A stretch of DNA of 64,000 bases from Deltaproteobacteria bacterium (GTDB lineage: Bacteria; Desulfobacterota; GWC2-55-46). This document shows positions 25,614 to 35,610 of the stretch, in pieces. A program made the translations under genes and the position numbers. Within the stretch, counting starts at the first letter, position 1; the number at the start of each line of letters is the position of its first letter. The notes beneath the pieces were generated by a model. It did no database searches and was not told the DNA's origin. It saw only the letters and a list, made by a program, of their open reading frames with translations. The stretch lies in assembly GCA_015075075.1 (NCBI GenBank), contig JABTVA010000005.1, forward strand, positions 62,001 to 126,000. Direction: 5' to 3'.

Positions 25614-26096
25614 ATGAAAAAGACCCGCATCTTCGCCGCTGTATTCGGCGCAAATCTCTTGTTCGTCTTTTTTAACGCGGCAATCTCTTGGGCCCTGGCC
25701 TTTTTCAATATCACCCCTTACGGCAGGTTCGTGGCGGCCTTCTTCAGGGGCAGGACCAGGGAAGAGACGGCGGCGCGGATAGAATCGGATAGGGCCCTTT
25801 TCGGCTCGATGCTGGCCGAGGCCTCGACGTTCGCGAACCTTTTCCTCACGCCGGCTTCCGGTTTCGTGATGGGGCTCTTTGCAGGGGCAATGCTCGCGGA
25901 GAAGAGTCGGCTCGCGGCCATTTGGTCAATATTCGCGGCCCTTCCCCTTTCGCTCTTTTTCCTTGTGAAGTCGGGCGGAGGACATGAAAGGTTTCTTTAT
26001 CTAATCCTTTTCATCGCTATGACCGCGCTCGGCGGCCTTGCCGGGAGCGCTATTTTCGGTAAAAAGAAAAAGGAGACGGCGGATGTCGATGTTTGA
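25614..26096 (+). CDS. Unknown four-helix membrane protein in the cobalamin operon
   Basis: The 160 residues have a hydrophobic N-terminal helix (residues 7-30), an amphipathic loop with [24 protein letters not shown], and further membrane segments at about 75-95, 103-120 and 125-148. A lysine-rich end ([12 protein letters not shown]) follows. It lies between cobU and cobT, overlaps the start of cobT by 14 bp and is under the same riboswitch. I do not recognise the family. It is not CobD/CbiB (which is much larger) and has no cobalt-transport (CbiN/CbiM) motif. A role in corrinoid uptake or anchoring the membrane steps (CobS) is guesswork from position. Confidence 0.72.
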   Translation: MKKTRIFAAVFGANLLFVFFNAAISWALAFFNITPYGRFVAAFFRGRTREETAARIESDRALFGSMLAEASTFANLFLTPASGFVMGLFAGAMLAEKSRLAAIWSIFAALPLSLFFLVKSGGGHERFLYLILFIAMTALGGLAGSAIFGKKKKETADVDV

Positions 26097-27138
26097 GGAG
26101 GCCCTCAGGGGCATAAGGCCGGTCGATGCCGGGCTTATCGAAGAGGCCCGTAAGCGGCTCGACTCTCTTACCAAGCCCAGGGACAGCCTGGGAAGGCTCG
26201 AGGAGTTCGCGAGAAGGATGGTCGCCATAACCGGCGAGCTCAGGCCTTGTCTGGACAGGAAAACGATATTCACCTTTGCCGGGGACCACGGCGTGGCCGA
26301 CGAAGGTGTCTCGGCATTCCCGAAGGAAGTGACCCGGCAGATGGTCTATAACTTCCTCGGCGGCGGGGCCGGGATAAACGCCCTTGCCAGGCACGCGGGC
26401 GCGGATGTGGTGGTGGTCGACATAGGAGTGGATTTTGAATTCGACGACGCGCCGGGGCTGGTTAAAAGGAAGGTCGTCCGGGGCACCCGGAATATCCGGA
26501 AGGGCCCGGCCATGACCAGGGAAGAGGCGGTGAAGTGCCTTGAGGTCGGCATTTCCCTTGCCCGGGATTACGCAGGCAAGGGCGCGATATTCGGCACCGG
26601 GGAGATGGGCATAGCGAATACCACCCCCGCGAGCGCCATAATAGCCGCCCTATCGGGCCTTCCGCCCGAGGCGGTAACCGGAAGGGGCACCGGCATAGAC
26701 GACGCGATATTCAGGCACAAGGTAAAGGTCATAGAGGACGCGATAGCCGTCAACAGCCCCGACCCTTCGGACCCGCTCGATGTGCTCGCAAAGCTCGGGG
26801 GCGCTGAGATAGCCGGTATAGCCGGGCTTGTAATAGGCGCGGCGTCAAAGGGGGTGCCTGTCGTGGTGGACGGCTTCATCTCCACCGCAGGCGCTCTCAT
26901 GGCCCGCGAGCTTGAGCCTGTTACTGCCCAGTACATGTTCGCGGCGCACAGGTCTGTAGAGAAGGGGCACGGAGCGATGCTCGAAAGGATGGGCATGAGG
27001 CCTTTCGTTGACCTGGATTTGAGGCTCGGGGAGGGCACCGGCGCGGCCATAGGAATAACGCTCATCGAAGCCGCGCTAAGGGCGTATAACGAGATGGCGA
27101 CCTTCGGGGACGCGGGCGTCTCTGAGGAGAACGCGTAG
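26083..27138 (+). CDS. cobT: Nicotinate-nucleotide:dimethylbenzimidazole phosphoribosyltransferase
   Basis: CobT makes alpha-ribazole phosphate, the lower-ligand precursor. The 351 residues have the family signatures [45 protein letters not shown] and the catalytic glutamate region [13 protein letters not shown]. The start at ATG 26083 is chosen for AGGAG at 26070. A longer reading upstream lies inside the previous gene. The stop codon is TAG. Confidence 0.96.
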   Translation: MSMFEEALRGIRPVDAGLIEEARKRLDSLTKPRDSLGRLEEFARRMVAITGELRPCLDRKTIFTFAGDHGVADEGVSAFPKEVTRQMVYNFLGGGAGINALARHAGADVVVVDIGVDFEFDDAPGLVKRKVVRGTRNIRKGPAMTREEAVKCLEVGISLARDYAGKGAIFGTGEMGIANTTPASAIIAALSGLPPEAVTGRGTGIDDAIFRHKVKVIEDAIAVNSPDPSDPLDVLAKLGGAEIAGIAGLVIGAASKGVPVVVDGFISTAGALMARELEPVTAQYMFAAHRSVEKGHGAMLERMGMRPFVDLDLRLGEGTGAAIGITLIEAALRAYNEMATFGDAGVSEENA

Positions 27139-27195
27139 CAGGCTGCTCAAAAAATCAATCTGCTTCGTTGTCATCTTGCGTTTTCCGCAACCTGA
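27138..27195. repeat. Truncated family B element
   Basis: CAGGCTGCTCAAAAAATCAATCTGC begins immediately at the cobT stop codon, and a GCAACCTG end follows after about 50 bp. The internal palindrome is missing. Confidence 0.55.
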
Positions 27196-27211
27196 TTGGC
27201 GCGGGAGAAAA

Positions 27212-27979
27212 ATGAAAGGCCTAAAATTAGCCCTCGAGTTCCTTACCATCTTCAGGATAGGGAAGTCTGGAAAAGAGCCAGAGCCCCGGGAGCTTGCCCG
27301 CTCAATGGCCTGGTTCCCAATCATCGGGGCGCTCCAGGGGCTTATACTGGTCGTCGCGTATTCCGTCCTCAAGGCGTTCCTGCCAGAGAGTGTGGCCCTG
27401 GCCTCCCTCATCCCGGTCCTCCTAGTTACTAACGGGGGCCTTCATCTCGACGGCTTAGCAGACACCATAGACGGGCTCGCGGGCGGAAGGGACAGGGAGG
27501 ACATCCTCCGCATAATGCGCGATAGCTCCGTGGGCGCCATGGGCGCGGCAGGGGTTACGCTCATCATCCTTTTAAAGTTCCTTTCGCTATACGAGCTCCC
27601 TCCCAACGAGAAGGCCTGGGCCATATTCCTCTTCCCTGTCGCGGGAAGGTGGGCGATGGTGCCGCTTGCAGCGTTCGCCGGTTACGCGAGGCCCTCGGGA
27701 GGCCTCGGCGCGGCGTTTGCCGGGAATACAAAAGGGGTCCTCGCAGCCGCTACATTGATCGCGTTAGTCATGGCCGCGCCGTTCGCCGGTCCGTTTTCCG
27801 TTCTCGTCTTCGCTCTTCTCGGGGTTATAATCTATATGTCATCCCTGTACTTCAAAAGAAAGCTCGGCGGCGTGACAGGGGACGTATTCGGGTTTCATAG
27901 CGAGATTGCCGAGCTACTTTTCCTTTTCGGGGCGCTCGCTATCGCCGGCACGAGATCTACCGGAGGCATCGGAATATGA
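27212..27979 (+). CDS. cobS: Adenosylcobinamide-GDP ribazoletransferase (cobalamin synthase)
   Basis: CobS is the membrane enzyme that joins AdoCbi-GDP with alpha-ribazole. The 255 residues have about six membrane segments. The conserved motif GGLHLDGLADTIDGLAGG holds the metal-binding aspartates. GRWAMVPLAAFAGYARPSGGLG and TGDVFGFHSEIAELLFL are also present. The start at 27212 follows GGGAGAAAA. The stop codon overlaps cobC by ATGA. Confidence 0.95.
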   Translation: MKGLKLALEFLTIFRIGKSGKEPEPRELARSMAWFPIIGALQGLILVVAYSVLKAFLPESVALASLIPVLLVTNGGLHLDGLADTIDGLAGGRDREDILRIMRDSSVGAMGAAGVTLIILLKFLSLYELPPNEKAWAIFLFPVAGRWAMVPLAAFAGYARPSGGLGAAFAGNTKGVLAAATLIALVMAAPFAGPFSVLVFALLGVIIYMSSLYFKRKLGGVTGDVFGFHSEIAELLFLFGALAIAGTRSTGGIGI

Positions 27980-28611
27980 GAGCTACAAGGCTTTACCTCA
28001 TCAGGCACGGCCAGGTGGTGAACCACCACGAGTACCGCTATAACGGCCACTTCGATATCGACATAACCCCGACCGGGGTCGAGCAGATGAGGAGGGTGTC
28101 CGAATCTCTTTCCCGGGAACCCATAAAGGCGGTCTTTTCGAGCGACCTCCAGAGGGCCGTGAAGGGCGCGCGCATAATCGGCAAGGCCCTGGGGATCGAG
28201 CCGGTCATGGTGCACGACCTCCGCGAGCTTAACCTCGGGAGATGGGAGGGGCTTACGAGGGAGGAGGCCGTAGCCAGATACCCCGAGGAGGCTGACTTCA
28301 GCTTCAAGGACCTTGCGACGAGCAAGGTGAAGGAAGGCGAAAGCCTCGTGGAGCTGCGGGCAAGGGTGGTCCCGGCCCTATCTGTTCTACTTGACCGCCA
28401 CAGGCACGAGTCCGTATGCGTCGTCGCGCACGGGGGAGTGAATAGGGTTGTCTTGAGCGAGGCAATGGGCCTGCCGCTCGAAAGGTTTTTCAGCATCGAG
28501 CAGGACTACGGCTGCCTCAATATAATCGACTACCTGGACGACGGCCTGAAGGTAGTGAAGCTACTTAACGGCGGGCCGAACCAGGATATGCGCCCCACGG
28601 AGATATATTAG
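27976..28611 (+). CDS. cobC: Histidine phosphatase, probable alpha-ribazole phosphatase
   Basis: The 211 residues belong to the phosphoglycerate-mutase-like superfamily: phospho-histidine motif LIRHGQ (residues 8-13), FSSDLQRAVKGA, the glutamate in LRELNLGRWEGLT, and VVAHGGVNRV. Position directly after cobS with a 4-bp overlap supports dephosphorylation of alpha-ribazole phosphate. The superfamily alone would not prove the substrate. Confidence 0.88.
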   Translation: MRATRLYLIRHGQVVNHHEYRYNGHFDIDITPTGVEQMRRVSESLSREPIKAVFSSDLQRAVKGARIIGKALGIEPVMVHDLRELNLGRWEGLTREEAVARYPEEADFSFKDLATSKVKEGESLVELRARVVPALSVLLDRHRHESVCVVAHGGVNRVVLSEAMGLPLERFFSIEQDYGCLNIIDYLDDGLKVVKLLNGGPNQDMRPTEIY

Positions 28612-28618
28612 AGGTTGC

Positions 28619-28673
28619 CAGAAGTCTATGTCACCATCGTTCGTCAATGATATGGAGCTTCTTGAGCAGCCTT
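28619..28673. repeat. Truncated family B element
   Basis: Contains ATATGGAGCTTCTTGAGCAGCCT, the right end of family B, followed by AAAACCGAGTTTTCAAAACCC as seen after other copies. The left part is missing. Confidence 0.5.
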
Positions 28674-28707
28674 AAAACCGAGTTTTCAAAACCCTTTAGG
28701 CATCTCT

Positions 28708-30111
28708 TTGTCAAAGACCCGAAAGATACCCGCATTCATCGTGGCCGGGGCAACGAGCGGCTCAGGCAAGACGCTTGTAACCATCGGCATATTGGAGGCG
28801 CTTAAAAGGCGCGGGCTCAGGGTGCAGGCCTTCAAGGCAGGGCCCGACTATATAGACCCCGGCCTCCACAGGGCTGTCCTCGGACGCCCCTCCTATAATC
28901 TCGACACATGGATGATGGGGACAGAGGGCGTAAGGGAGACCTTTGCCCGCGCGGTAAAAGGCGCGGATTGCGCGGTAATAGAAGGCGTAATGGGACTCTT
29001 CGACGGCAGGGACGGGAAAAGCGAGGAAGGCTCAACCGCGCACCTTTCAAAGACGCTCGGCGTGCCGGTCCTCCTCGTTGCCAATGCCGAAAAGGCCGCC
29101 CGCAGCATGGGCGCGGTCATAAAGGGCTTCGAGGCGTATGACCCCGGAGTGGACATAAGGTGGGCGCTATTCAACAGGACCGGGAGCCAGAGGCACGCTG
29201 AAATATTGAGGGACTCCATGCCCCGGGGCTCGGGTATAAAGCTCTTGGGGTGCATAAAGAGAGATGATGCCCTCGGGATAAAGGAAAGGCACCTGGGCCT
29301 TGTGACCGCCTCGGAAGACCCGGACATTGTAAGAGGCGTGGCTAAAAAGGCGTCGGACGCCATAGAAGCCTCAATCGACCTCAAAAAGCTCCTTTGCCCT
29401 GCCGTAAAGGTATCTTGCTCTGCTGAAATCGAGGCCGCTAAAGGCGGGAAGGCAAGGATAGCGGTCGCAATGGACGAGGCCTTTTCATTCTATTACCAGG
29501 AAAACCTCGATATCCTCGAAAGGCTCGGGGCGGAGATATTTCCCTTCAGTCCCTTAAGGGACGAAACGCTGCCCGATGGCGTTGACGGCCTCTATATCGG
29601 CGGCGGGTATCCGGAGCTGCATGCCCCGGCTCTCGAAGCGAACAGGCCCTTGAGGGATTTGATAAGAGGGCTTGCGAAAAAAGGGCTTCCCGTATATGCC
29701 GAATGCGGCGGCCTCATGTATCTCGGGAAGGCCATCGAGCGCGAGGGGAAAAAATTCGCCGCGGCAGGGGTCTTCCCCTGGACCACGCGGCTTCTTCCCA
29801 GAAGAAAGGCGCTCGGCTACAGGGAGGTCTCTCTTACGCCGGAGTGCCCTTTCATCAAGAGGGGCAGGGTCCGGGGACACGAGTTCCATTACTCGGAGAT
29901 GGCTTCCGGCCCAAAGGGGGTCGGCATGGGGTACATGGCCAGGGGCGGCCCTGAAATCTTTCCTGAAGGGTTCAGCAAAGGGAACGCCCTTGCGAGCTAT
30001 ATCCACCTCCCATTTCGCGAAACGGCCCGGCTTTCCCGGGGGCCTTTCTCCGTACCGCGATGCTATACCGGAAAAAACAGGCTCACCGGAATTAAAGTAA
30101 ACGTATGTTAA
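28708..30111 (+). CDS. cbiA: Cobyrinate a,c-diamide synthase
   Basis: CbiA amidates the a and c carboxylates of cobyrinic acid using glutamine and ATP. It starts at TTG 28708 ([22 protein letters not shown]). The dethiobiotin-synthetase-like ATPase domain has the P-loop at residues 13-20 and [14 protein letters not shown]. The C-terminal class-I glutaminase domain has the nucleophile in [11 protein letters not shown] (about residue 333) and [14 protein letters not shown]. The 467 residues are full length. It may be read from the same riboswitch transcript (97-bp gap with a repeat) or separately. Confidence 0.94.
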   Translation: MSKTRKIPAFIVAGATSGSGKTLVTIGILEALKRRGLRVQAFKAGPDYIDPGLHRAVLGRPSYNLDTWMMGTEGVRETFARAVKGADCAVIEGVMGLFDGRDGKSEEGSTAHLSKTLGVPVLLVANAEKAARSMGAVIKGFEAYDPGVDIRWALFNRTGSQRHAEILRDSMPRGSGIKLLGCIKRDDALGIKERHLGLVTASEDPDIVRGVAKKASDAIEASIDLKKLLCPAVKVSCSAEIEAAKGGKARIAVAMDEAFSFYYQENLDILERLGAEIFPFSPLRDETLPDGVDGLYIGGGYPELHAPALEANRPLRDLIRGLAKKGLPVYAECGGLMYLGKAIEREGKKFAAAGVFPWTTRLLPRRKALGYREVSLTPECPFIKRGRVRGHEFHYSEMASGPKGVGMGYMARGGPEIFPEGFSKGNALASYIHLPFRETARLSRGPFSVPRCYTGKNRLTGIKVNVC

Positions 30112-30232
30112 TCAATGGCTTGGGCCTAATCCCCGGGAGCATCCCGTTCCGCTTGTAACCAGCCGTTTTTTTCTGGTACTATATCCTTCCGTTCCACTTG
30201 GGCTCATTCACAATTCAGACGGATTCCGCCAT

Positions 30233-31759
30233 ATGCTTTCAAGGGTGCTTACGGCATCGACTCTCGGCGTTGATGCCCTGCTTGTAGAGGTAGAGGTCGA
30301 CATTTCAAGGGGCCTCCCTTCCTTTTCAACGGTCGGACTTCCTGACAACGCAGTCAAGGAAAGCAAGGACAGGGTAAGGGCCGCTGTCAAGAACTCGGGC
30401 TACGCGCTCCCGGCCAAGAAGATTACCGTAAACCTCGCCCCGGCCTACATCAAGAAAGAAGGGACCACCTTCGACCTTCCGGTGGCAATCGGCATACTGA
30501 AGGCCGAAGGCATGATAAAGAGCGAATCCATAGAGGACTACCTCGTAATGGGGGAGCTTTCGCTCGACGGCGGCATAAGGCCCATAAGGGGGGCGCTCCC
30601 GGTCGCCGTGCTCGCGCGCGAACTGCGTAAGAAAGTCATACTGCCGGTAGAGAACCGCAGTGAGGCGGCCATCGTGAAAGGCGTGGACGTCTTCGGGGTA
30701 GGGAGCCTTGCCGAGCTTATAGAGTTCCTGAACGGCAACTCCACCATTCAGCCGTTTACCGTCGATGAGAACGCGGCCTTGAGCCCTGAACCCGGAAGCC
30801 GCCTTGATATCGCCGACGTCAAGGGGCAGGAGCACGTAAAGCGGGCGCTTGAGGTCGCGGCCGCCGGCGGGCACAACGTCCTCATGATAGGCCCGCCAGG
30901 TTCCGGGAAGACGATGCTCGCAAAGAGGGTCCCGACTATACTGCCGGACTTCACCATCGACGAGGCGATCGAGACTACAAAGGTGCATAGCGTGGCAGGC
31001 ACTCTTTTGCCGGGGAGCGCGCTCGTTACCGAGCGGCCGTTCAGGTCGCCGCACCATACGATATCCGACGCCGGACTTATCGGCGGCGGCAGGGTCCCGC
31101 GTCCCGGCGAGGTGAGCCTCGCCCATAACGGGGTCCTTTTCCTCGATGAGCTGCCCGAGTTCAAGAAGAACGTCCTCGAGGTCCTGAGGCAGCCCTTGGA
31201 AGACGGCAAGGTCACCATCTCCCGGGCCGCGGTCTCGCTCACATATCCGGCCGAATTCATGCTCATAGCGGCCATGAACCCCTGCCCTTGCGGGTATCTG
31301 GGAGACGCGCACAAGGAATGCGTCTGCACCCCCTTGCAGGTGCAGCAGTACAGGTCCAGGATATCCGGGCCGCTTCTCGACAGGATAGACATACACTGCG
31401 ATGTGCCTGCCGTGAGGTTCAGGGAGCTTTCTGGCTCGAGGTCGGGAGAGGCCTCGGCGGACATAAAGGAGAGGGTCGACAATGCCAGGGCCGCGCAGGC
31501 CGAGCGGTTCACGGGCCTGGGCATATTCTCGAACAGCAGGCTCACGGCACGGCTCGTAAGGAAGTTCTGCGAGGTGAAGGGAGAGACCTCGAAACTCCTT
31601 GAGACCGCCGTCGAAAGGCTCGGCCTCTCGGCAAGGGCGTATACGAGGGTCTTGAAGGTCGCAAGGACAATAGCCGACCTCGACGGCTCGGAAGCCATAC
31701 TTTCGCACCACGTATCCGAGGCCATCCAGTACAGGAGCCTCGACAGGCAGCTCGTCTGA
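30233..31759 (+). CDS. comM: YifB/ComM family Mg-chelatase-like AAA+ ATPase
   Basis: ComM is a hexameric helicase that promotes branch migration during natural transformation in some bacteria. The 508 residues have the N-terminal Lon-like domain ([32 protein letters not shown]). The Walker [15 protein letters not shown] is near 220-230, followed by [26 protein letters not shown] and [10 protein letters not shown] with zinc-like cysteines. Together with dprA at 53629 it hints at transformation ability, but comM and dprA are widespread in non-competent species. The stop codon overlaps the next ATG (TGATG). Confidence 0.93.
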   Translation: MLSRVLTASTLGVDALLVEVEVDISRGLPSFSTVGLPDNAVKESKDRVRAAVKNSGYALPAKKITVNLAPAYIKKEGTTFDLPVAIGILKAEGMIKSESIEDYLVMGELSLDGGIRPIRGALPVAVLARELRKKVILPVENRSEAAIVKGVDVFGVGSLAELIEFLNGNSTIQPFTVDENAALSPEPGSRLDIADVKGQEHVKRALEVAAAGGHNVLMIGPPGSGKTMLAKRVPTILPDFTIDEAIETTKVHSVAGTLLPGSALVTERPFRSPHHTISDAGLIGGGRVPRPGEVSLAHNGVLFLDELPEFKKNVLEVLRQPLEDGKVTISRAAVSLTYPAEFMLIAAMNPCPCGYLGDAHKECVCTPLQVQQYRSRISGPLLDRIDIHCDVPAVRFRELSGSRSGEASADIKERVDNARAAQAERFTGLGIFSNSRLTARLVRKFCEVKGETSKLLETAVERLGLSARAYTRVLKVARTIADLDGSEAILSHHVSEAIQYRSLDRQLV

Positions 31760-34659
31760 TGAAAGACGGAAAGGACATAAAAAAGGGCCCGGGCAACCCG
31801 GAGGCGAAACGCTGGCCCGGCGGCGCGGATATCGAGCTCCTCTCGGCCATCTTCGATTCCGCGATGGACGGGATATTCGTCATCGGCATGGACGGGAGAT
31901 ACCGCGAGGTGAACCCCGCGGGCTGCATGATGTTCGGGTACTCGCGTGAAGAGCTCATGATCTCGGATACGAGCCTCCTCCTTTTCCCCGAGGACGCGCC
32001 AGGGGCCTTCGAGGAGATAAGGAATAATGACGGGGTCTTTCACCCGAGCTACAGGATGAGGAGGAAGGACGGGTCCGAGGTCTGGGTTGGCATGACCATC
32101 AAGACGGTCCAGGCAGGCGGCGAGGTCCTTAAGCTCGCCGTCAAGAGGGACGTCACAGAGCGGAAGAAGTACCTCGACGGGATAAGGACCTCGAAGGAGC
32201 AGCTGGAGGAGAAGGTCAGGAGGCGCACGGCAGAGCTCAAGACCGTAAACAGGTCCCTCGAGATGCAGATATCGAAGAGGGTGAGGACCGAAGAGCTCCT
32301 CCACACAATCCTCAAGGCGACCTCGTCGGTAGCGGGCGAGGAGTTCCTGCGTACCCTCGTCCGCCATCTCGCGGTAGCGCTGGAATTCAAATACGCCCTC
32401 GTCGCGGAGTACATCGGCGGGATGAAGGCCCGCACACTGGCGTTCTGGGCCAAGGGGCGCTTCGCGGATAATTTCGAATACGCCCTCGAAGGCACGCCAT
32501 GCGAGAGCGTCGCCCAGGGCGAGCTCTGCGTATACCCGAGCCGCGTGCAGGGGGCCTTTCCCAGGGACCGGTATCTCGTCCGGATGGAGGCCGAGAGCTA
32601 CGTGGGCGTGCCGCTCGTGGGCTCTGACGGGAAGGCGCTCGGCCTCCTCGTGGCCATAGACGACAAGCCCCTCGCGGTGGAGCATGACGCGAGGGCGCTC
32701 ATGCGCCTCTTTGCGCTCAGGGCGGCCCTCGAGCTCGAAAGGAAGAGGTCCGAGGACGAGAGGAAGAAGTCCATCGAGATGCTCAATATCATCTCCGACC
32801 ACTCGGGCGCGGCGATATTGATCAAGGATTCGGAAGGCAGGCACATATTCGTAAACAAGTCGTTCGAGGACCTCTTCAGGAGGAAAAAAGAGGAGATACT
32901 CGGCTTAAGGGACCACGACCTCTTTCCGGCGCTGACTGCTGCGGTCTTCAGGGCGAACGACATAAAGGCGCTCGAGGCGGGCCGGCCCGTCGAGTTCGAG
33001 GAGGAGGTCTTGAACCCCGACGGCAGGCTCCTTACATTCCTGTCCGTCAAGTTTCCGGTGCCGGGGCTGCCGGGCGCCATCTGCGGCATCTCGACCGACA
33101 TAACCGAACGGAAGAAGATAGAAGAGGCGCTGAGGAGGAGCGAGGAGCGGCTCAAGGAGGCCCAGGCCATAGCGCACATCGGGAGTTGGGACTGGGACAT
33201 ACCCGGCAACAGGCTGCACTGGTCGGACGAGATATTCAGGATATTCGGCCTCGACGCAGCGGAGTTCGAGGCCACGTATGACGCCTTTCTCTCGTTCGTC
33301 CACCCGGACGACAGGGACGAGGTCCAGATTGCGGTGAAGGAGGCGCTTGAGCACGGCAAGCCTTACGAAATCCGGCACAGGGTGCTCCGGCCAGACGGCA
33401 CCGAGCGCATCGTGACCGAGCGGGCCGAGGTCGTGAGGGACCCCGGCGGAAAGCCCGTCCGCATGTACGGCACCGTCCAGGACGTGACCGAGCACAAGAG
33501 GCTCGAGGCCGAGATGCTGAGGGCGCAAAAGCTCGATTCAATCGGCGTCCTTGCCGGGGGCATAGCCCACGACTTCAATAACCTGCTGCTCGGAATACTG
33601 GGGAACGTTTCCATTGCCAAGAACCTCGTTAAGCAGGCTGACAGGGTCGCCGGCGTGCTCGACGAGATAGAGAAGGCGGCCTTACGGACAAAGAGCCTTA
33701 CGCGCCAGCTCCTCACATTTTCGAGGGGAGGGGAACCGGTGCGGGAGCCGGCCTCGATGGAGCAGATTGTGAGGGACTCGGCGCCTCTGGTATTGCGGGG
33801 CTCCGAGGTGGCCTGCGAGTACTCGTTCCCGGATGGGCTCTGGCCCGTCGAGGTCGACCAGGGGCAGATGGCCCAGGCCGTGAGCAACATAGTCCTCAAT
33901 GCCCTTCAGGCCATGCCGGACGGCGGAAGGCTCCGGGTGAGCGCCTCGAATATCGAGGTGGACGAGCAGGCGCACCTGCCGCTTAAGCCCGGCAAATACA
34001 TAAAGACGACCTTCAGGGACTACGGGACAGGCATTCCCGTAAAGCTCCTCCCAAAGCTCTTCGACCCGTTCTTCACGACCCGTAAGAAGGCGAGCGGCCT
34101 GGGCCTTTCGGTCACCTATTCCATAATCAAGAAGCACAACGGCCACATAGGGGTGGACTCGGAAGTGGGCGAGGGTTCCTCGTTCCACGTGTACCTGCCG
34201 GCATCCGCCGGGAAGCCTGCTGACGCGGCCTCCGACGACACGGTAGCAAGGGGCGCGGGCAGGGTCCTCGTCATGGACGACGAGGAGCTTATACGGGACG
34301 TCTCCGGAGAGATGCTCAAGCTCCTCGGATACGAGGCGGTCTTCGCCGTAAGCGGCGGCGAGGCCATAGAGCTTTTCATAAAGGCCAGGGACGAGGGCAG
34401 GCCTTTTGACGCGGTGATACTCGACTTGACGATCCCCGGAGGCCTCGGCGGCAAGGAGACCATGCAGAAACTAAAGGAAATAGACCCCGGCGTGAGGGCC
34501 ATAGTATCAAGCGGCTACTCCAAAGACCCGATAATGGCCGACTACAGGAAGTTCGGGTTTTCGGCTGTCATGGCCAAGCCCTACAGGGTGGCCGAGTTCA
34601 GCAGGGTGGTAAGGAAGGTCGTAAGCGACGGCGGGAATGAGCAGGGAGGCAATGGGTAG
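31759..34659 (+). CDS. Hybrid sensor histidine kinase (PAS-GAF-PAS-PAS-HK-REC)
   Basis: The 966 residues have no membrane segment, so this is a cytoplasmic sensor. Domains in order: PAS with PAC (about 25-140), a coiled coil, GAF (about 185-330), PAS (about 340-450), PAS_3 (about 465-580), a dimerisation helix with the phospho-acceptor in GGIAHDFNNLL (near 604), and HATPase_c with DYGTGIPVKLLPKLFDPFFTT and GLGLSVTYSI. A C-terminal receiver domain follows, with the acceptor Asp in AVILDLTIPGG (near 887) and KPY. The AHDFNN H-box is of the HisKA type common in deltaproteobacteria. The start codon overlaps the comM stop codon. The signal and the output partner are unknown. Confidence 0.93.
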   Translation: MKDGKDIKKGPGNPEAKRWPGGADIELLSAIFDSAMDGIFVIGMDGRYREVNPAGCMMFGYSREELMISDTSLLLFPEDAPGAFEEIRNNDGVFHPSYRMRRKDGSEVWVGMTIKTVQAGGEVLKLAVKRDVTERKKYLDGIRTSKEQLEEKVRRRTAELKTVNRSLEMQISKRVRTEELLHTILKATSSVAGEEFLRTLVRHLAVALEFKYALVAEYIGGMKARTLAFWAKGRFADNFEYALEGTPCESVAQGELCVYPSRVQGAFPRDRYLVRMEAESYVGVPLVGSDGKALGLLVAIDDKPLAVEHDARALMRLFALRAALELERKRSEDERKKSIEMLNIISDHSGAAILIKDSEGRHIFVNKSFEDLFRRKKEEILGLRDHDLFPALTAAVFRANDIKALEAGRPVEFEEEVLNPDGRLLTFLSVKFPVPGLPGAICGISTDITERKKIEEALRRSEERLKEAQAIAHIGSWDWDIPGNRLHWSDEIFRIFGLDAAEFEATYDAFLSFVHPDDRDEVQIAVKEALEHGKPYEIRHRVLRPDGTERIVTERAEVVRDPGGKPVRMYGTVQDVTEHKRLEAEMLRAQKLDSIGVLAGGIAHDFNNLLLGILGNVSIAKNLVKQADRVAGVLDEIEKAALRTKSLTRQLLTFSRGGEPVREPASMEQIVRDSAPLVLRGSEVACEYSFPDGLWPVEVDQGQMAQAVSNIVLNALQAMPDGGRLRVSASNIEVDEQAHLPLKPGKYIKTTFRDYGTGIPVKLLPKLFDPFFTTRKKASGLGLSVTYSIIKKHNGHIGVDSEVGEGSSFHVYLPASAGKPADAASDDTVARGAGRVLVMDDEELIRDVSGEMLKLLGYEAVFAVSGGEAIELFIKARDEGRPFDAVILDLTIPGGLGGKETMQKLKEIDPGVRAIVSSGYSKDPIMADYRKFGFSAVMAKPYRVAEFSRVVRKVVSDGGNEQGGNG

Positions 34660-34684
34660 AAAAAAGGTGCTATCATTTAATAAT

Positions 34685-35123
<439 letters not shown>

Positions 35124-35140
35124 TTATCAGTTTTTCCGGC

Positions 35141-35368
35141 TTAGACCGAAAGTACCTGCTTTATCTCCGGCACGCGCTCCTTTATGGCCCTTTCGATGCC
35201 CATCGCGAGCGTTATCTGCGCGCTGGGGCAGCCGGAGCAGGCGCCCTGGAGCTGTACACGAACTATGCCCTGGGCCTCGTCCACGTCCACGAGCTCCACG
35301 TTGCCGCCGTCAGCCTGAAGGGCCGGCCTTATGCCGTTAAGAGCCTCTTCGACCCGTTCCCTGATCAT
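35141..35368 (-). CDS. NifU C-terminal-domain (Nfu) iron-sulfur scaffold protein
   Basis: The 75-residue protein consists only of the Nfu domain. It has the CxxC motif in GACSGCPSAQITLAMGIERAI and the IRPALQADGGNVELVDVD start. Such proteins carry and deliver Fe-S clusters. It has a strong GGAGGAG site and its own promoter at 35405-35434. The neighbouring ferredoxin is a plausible but unproven client. Confidence 0.93.
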   Translation of the reverse strand: MIRERVEEALNGIRPALQADGGNVELVDVDEAQGIVRVQLQGACSGCPSAQITLAMGIERAIKERVPEIKQVLSV

Positions 35369-35404
35369 AATATACTCCTCCGTAAGTGGTTATTGGAACA
35401 ATAT

Positions 35405-35434
35405 ATTATAGCTTAGAGTATACGGCCCTTTCAA
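35405..35434 (-). promoter_or_regulatory. Promoter of the Nfu gene
   Basis: TTGAAA (35434-35429), an 18-bp spacer and a perfect TATAAT (35410-35405) on the minus strand, 37 bp before the start codon. Confidence 0.75.
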
Positions 35435-35610
35435 GCCATAATAAATGATTTCCGTCATGTTGGGGGACTACCCTATTATTTACTGCCCAGGGGGGCCACT
35501 ACGGTCGCCCTGCTTGAATTGGGCGCCGTGTTCTGGTACTTTTGTATTGGCCCTTTCCGGGTTTATGCCCTTAAGGGCCCGGTGCGTACACCCGGGCCGG
35601 TGCGGAGAAG

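Noticed and set aside
30748..32844. Open frame of 698 codons on the minus strand
   Set aside because: It lies antisense across comM and the kinase gene, both with clear motifs. High GC leaves long antisense frames, and this translation has no recognisable domain.
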